This document shows positions 7,063-7,481 of a stretch of 7,481 nt of DNA, piece by piece. The stretch's first letter is position 1. The number at the start of each line of letters is the position of its first letter. A program made the position numbers and the translations under genes. Origin of the DNA: CAUPWF01 sp964369775 (lineage in GTDB: Bacteria; Bacillota; Clostridia; Lachnospirales; Lachnospiraceae); the NCBI GenBank assembly GCA_964369775.1, contig CAYJHQ010000067.1:1-7481 (forward strand), written 5' to 3'. The notes under the pieces are model-generated. The model had not been told where the DNA came from, did no database searches, and saw only the letters and a program-made list of their open reading frames with translations.

Positions 7063-7481
7063 TTAGACAAGTAGCGGACGTTGTCTAGTGTGTTTTACCA
7101 AAAATGTGTTGTTATCTACAATTAAAGAAGAGCTATATACACATTGACTCTTTAATAAAAGGTCAACAGTAGCCATATTATGTAGATAATGTGCTTTTGA
7201 ACAATCTTCTAGGTATTGTCCTTGTGCCGTTTCATCAGCTACTTCACTGGTATAACAAGAAGTAGTAATCCACGGAAATTTATATGAAAAGTAGGTACTG
7301 TTTTCCAAGTCAAGTTTACGAGGAACCCAGTAATTAATCATCGTTCTAAAATAAGATGCAGGAAACAGCTTTGGCATCCAATCACTGGCGTATTTTTCAA
7401 ATAGGCGAGTCATTTCTGTATTATATCTTTCCATTGTTTCATCGCCTAGGATTGCGTCAGCAATCACTTCTTCGATGGCCT
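7063..7481 (-). CDS. unrecognised protein, C-terminal 138 residues (5' end missing)
   Basis: The frame is open to the right edge. A GTG at 7467 could be read as a start, but the four codons before it (A-I-E-E) continue a helical-looking acidic stretch and no ribosome binding site is visible, so the gene most likely begins outside the window. The visible part is soluble in character, without a membrane segment. It is rich in aromatic residues (motifs MPKLFPASYFRTMINYWVPRK and FSYKFPWITTSCY), has three cysteines, and ends in TRQRPLLV. I do not recognise a family. It precedes the DUF969 gene by 40 bases in the same direction with no terminator between, so it is probably part of the same operon and may share the pyroglutamate/peptide role, but nothing in the sequence shows an activity. 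Confidence 0.75.
   Translation of the reverse strand, partial: AIEEVIADAILGDETMERYNTEMTRLFEKYASDWMPKLFPASYFRTMINYWVPRKLDLENSTYFSYKFPWITTSCYTSEVADETAQGQYLEDCSKAHYLHNMATVDLLLKSQCVYSSSLIVDNNTFLVKHTRQRPLLV

Overview
The window looks like chromosomal DNA from a low-GC Gram-positive anaerobe. A Clostridium/Lachnospiraceae-type Firmicute is the best guess, because the DNA is AT-rich, several genes have strong AAAGGAG-type ribosome binding sites, A/T-ending codons are preferred, and genes are packed with gaps of tens of bases. The taxonomic call is an inference from composition and gene content only.

There are two convergent gene blocks separated by one strong hairpin terminator (about 3622-3672). 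The left block (+ strand, 1-3611) is the 3' part of an ABC importer operon. It holds a two-domain permease of the Fe(III)/FbpB type, cut by the left edge, then its ATPase, then a metallo-beta-lactamase-fold protein that overlaps the ATPase gene and carries beta-CASP-like motifs. The substrate-binding protein is not in the window and may lie upstream. The substrate cannot be read from the sequence.

The right block (- strand, 7481-3689) reads, in transcription order: an unrecognised protein cut by the right edge, a DUF969 membrane protein, a DUF979 membrane protein, an M29-like (aminopeptidase T/leucyl aminopeptidase-related) metalloenzyme, and pyroglutamyl-peptidase I (pcp). Gaps are 40, 15, 36 and 13 bases, so this is very probably one operon. 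Its likely theme is handling of N-terminally blocked peptides and 5-oxoproline. Pcp releases pyroglutamate from peptides, DUF969/DUF979 form a probable two-subunit transporter for pyroglutamate or a related acid, and the M29-like protein may act on the remaining peptide. No 5-oxoprolinase gene is visible.

No tRNA, rRNA, insertion sequence, CRISPR array, phage gene or clear promoter was found. Both operon starts lie outside the window. The observations most worth following are the beta-CASP-like protein locked into a transporter operon, the uncharacterised DUF969/DUF979/M29-like/Pcp set, and the unidentified first visible gene of that operon.
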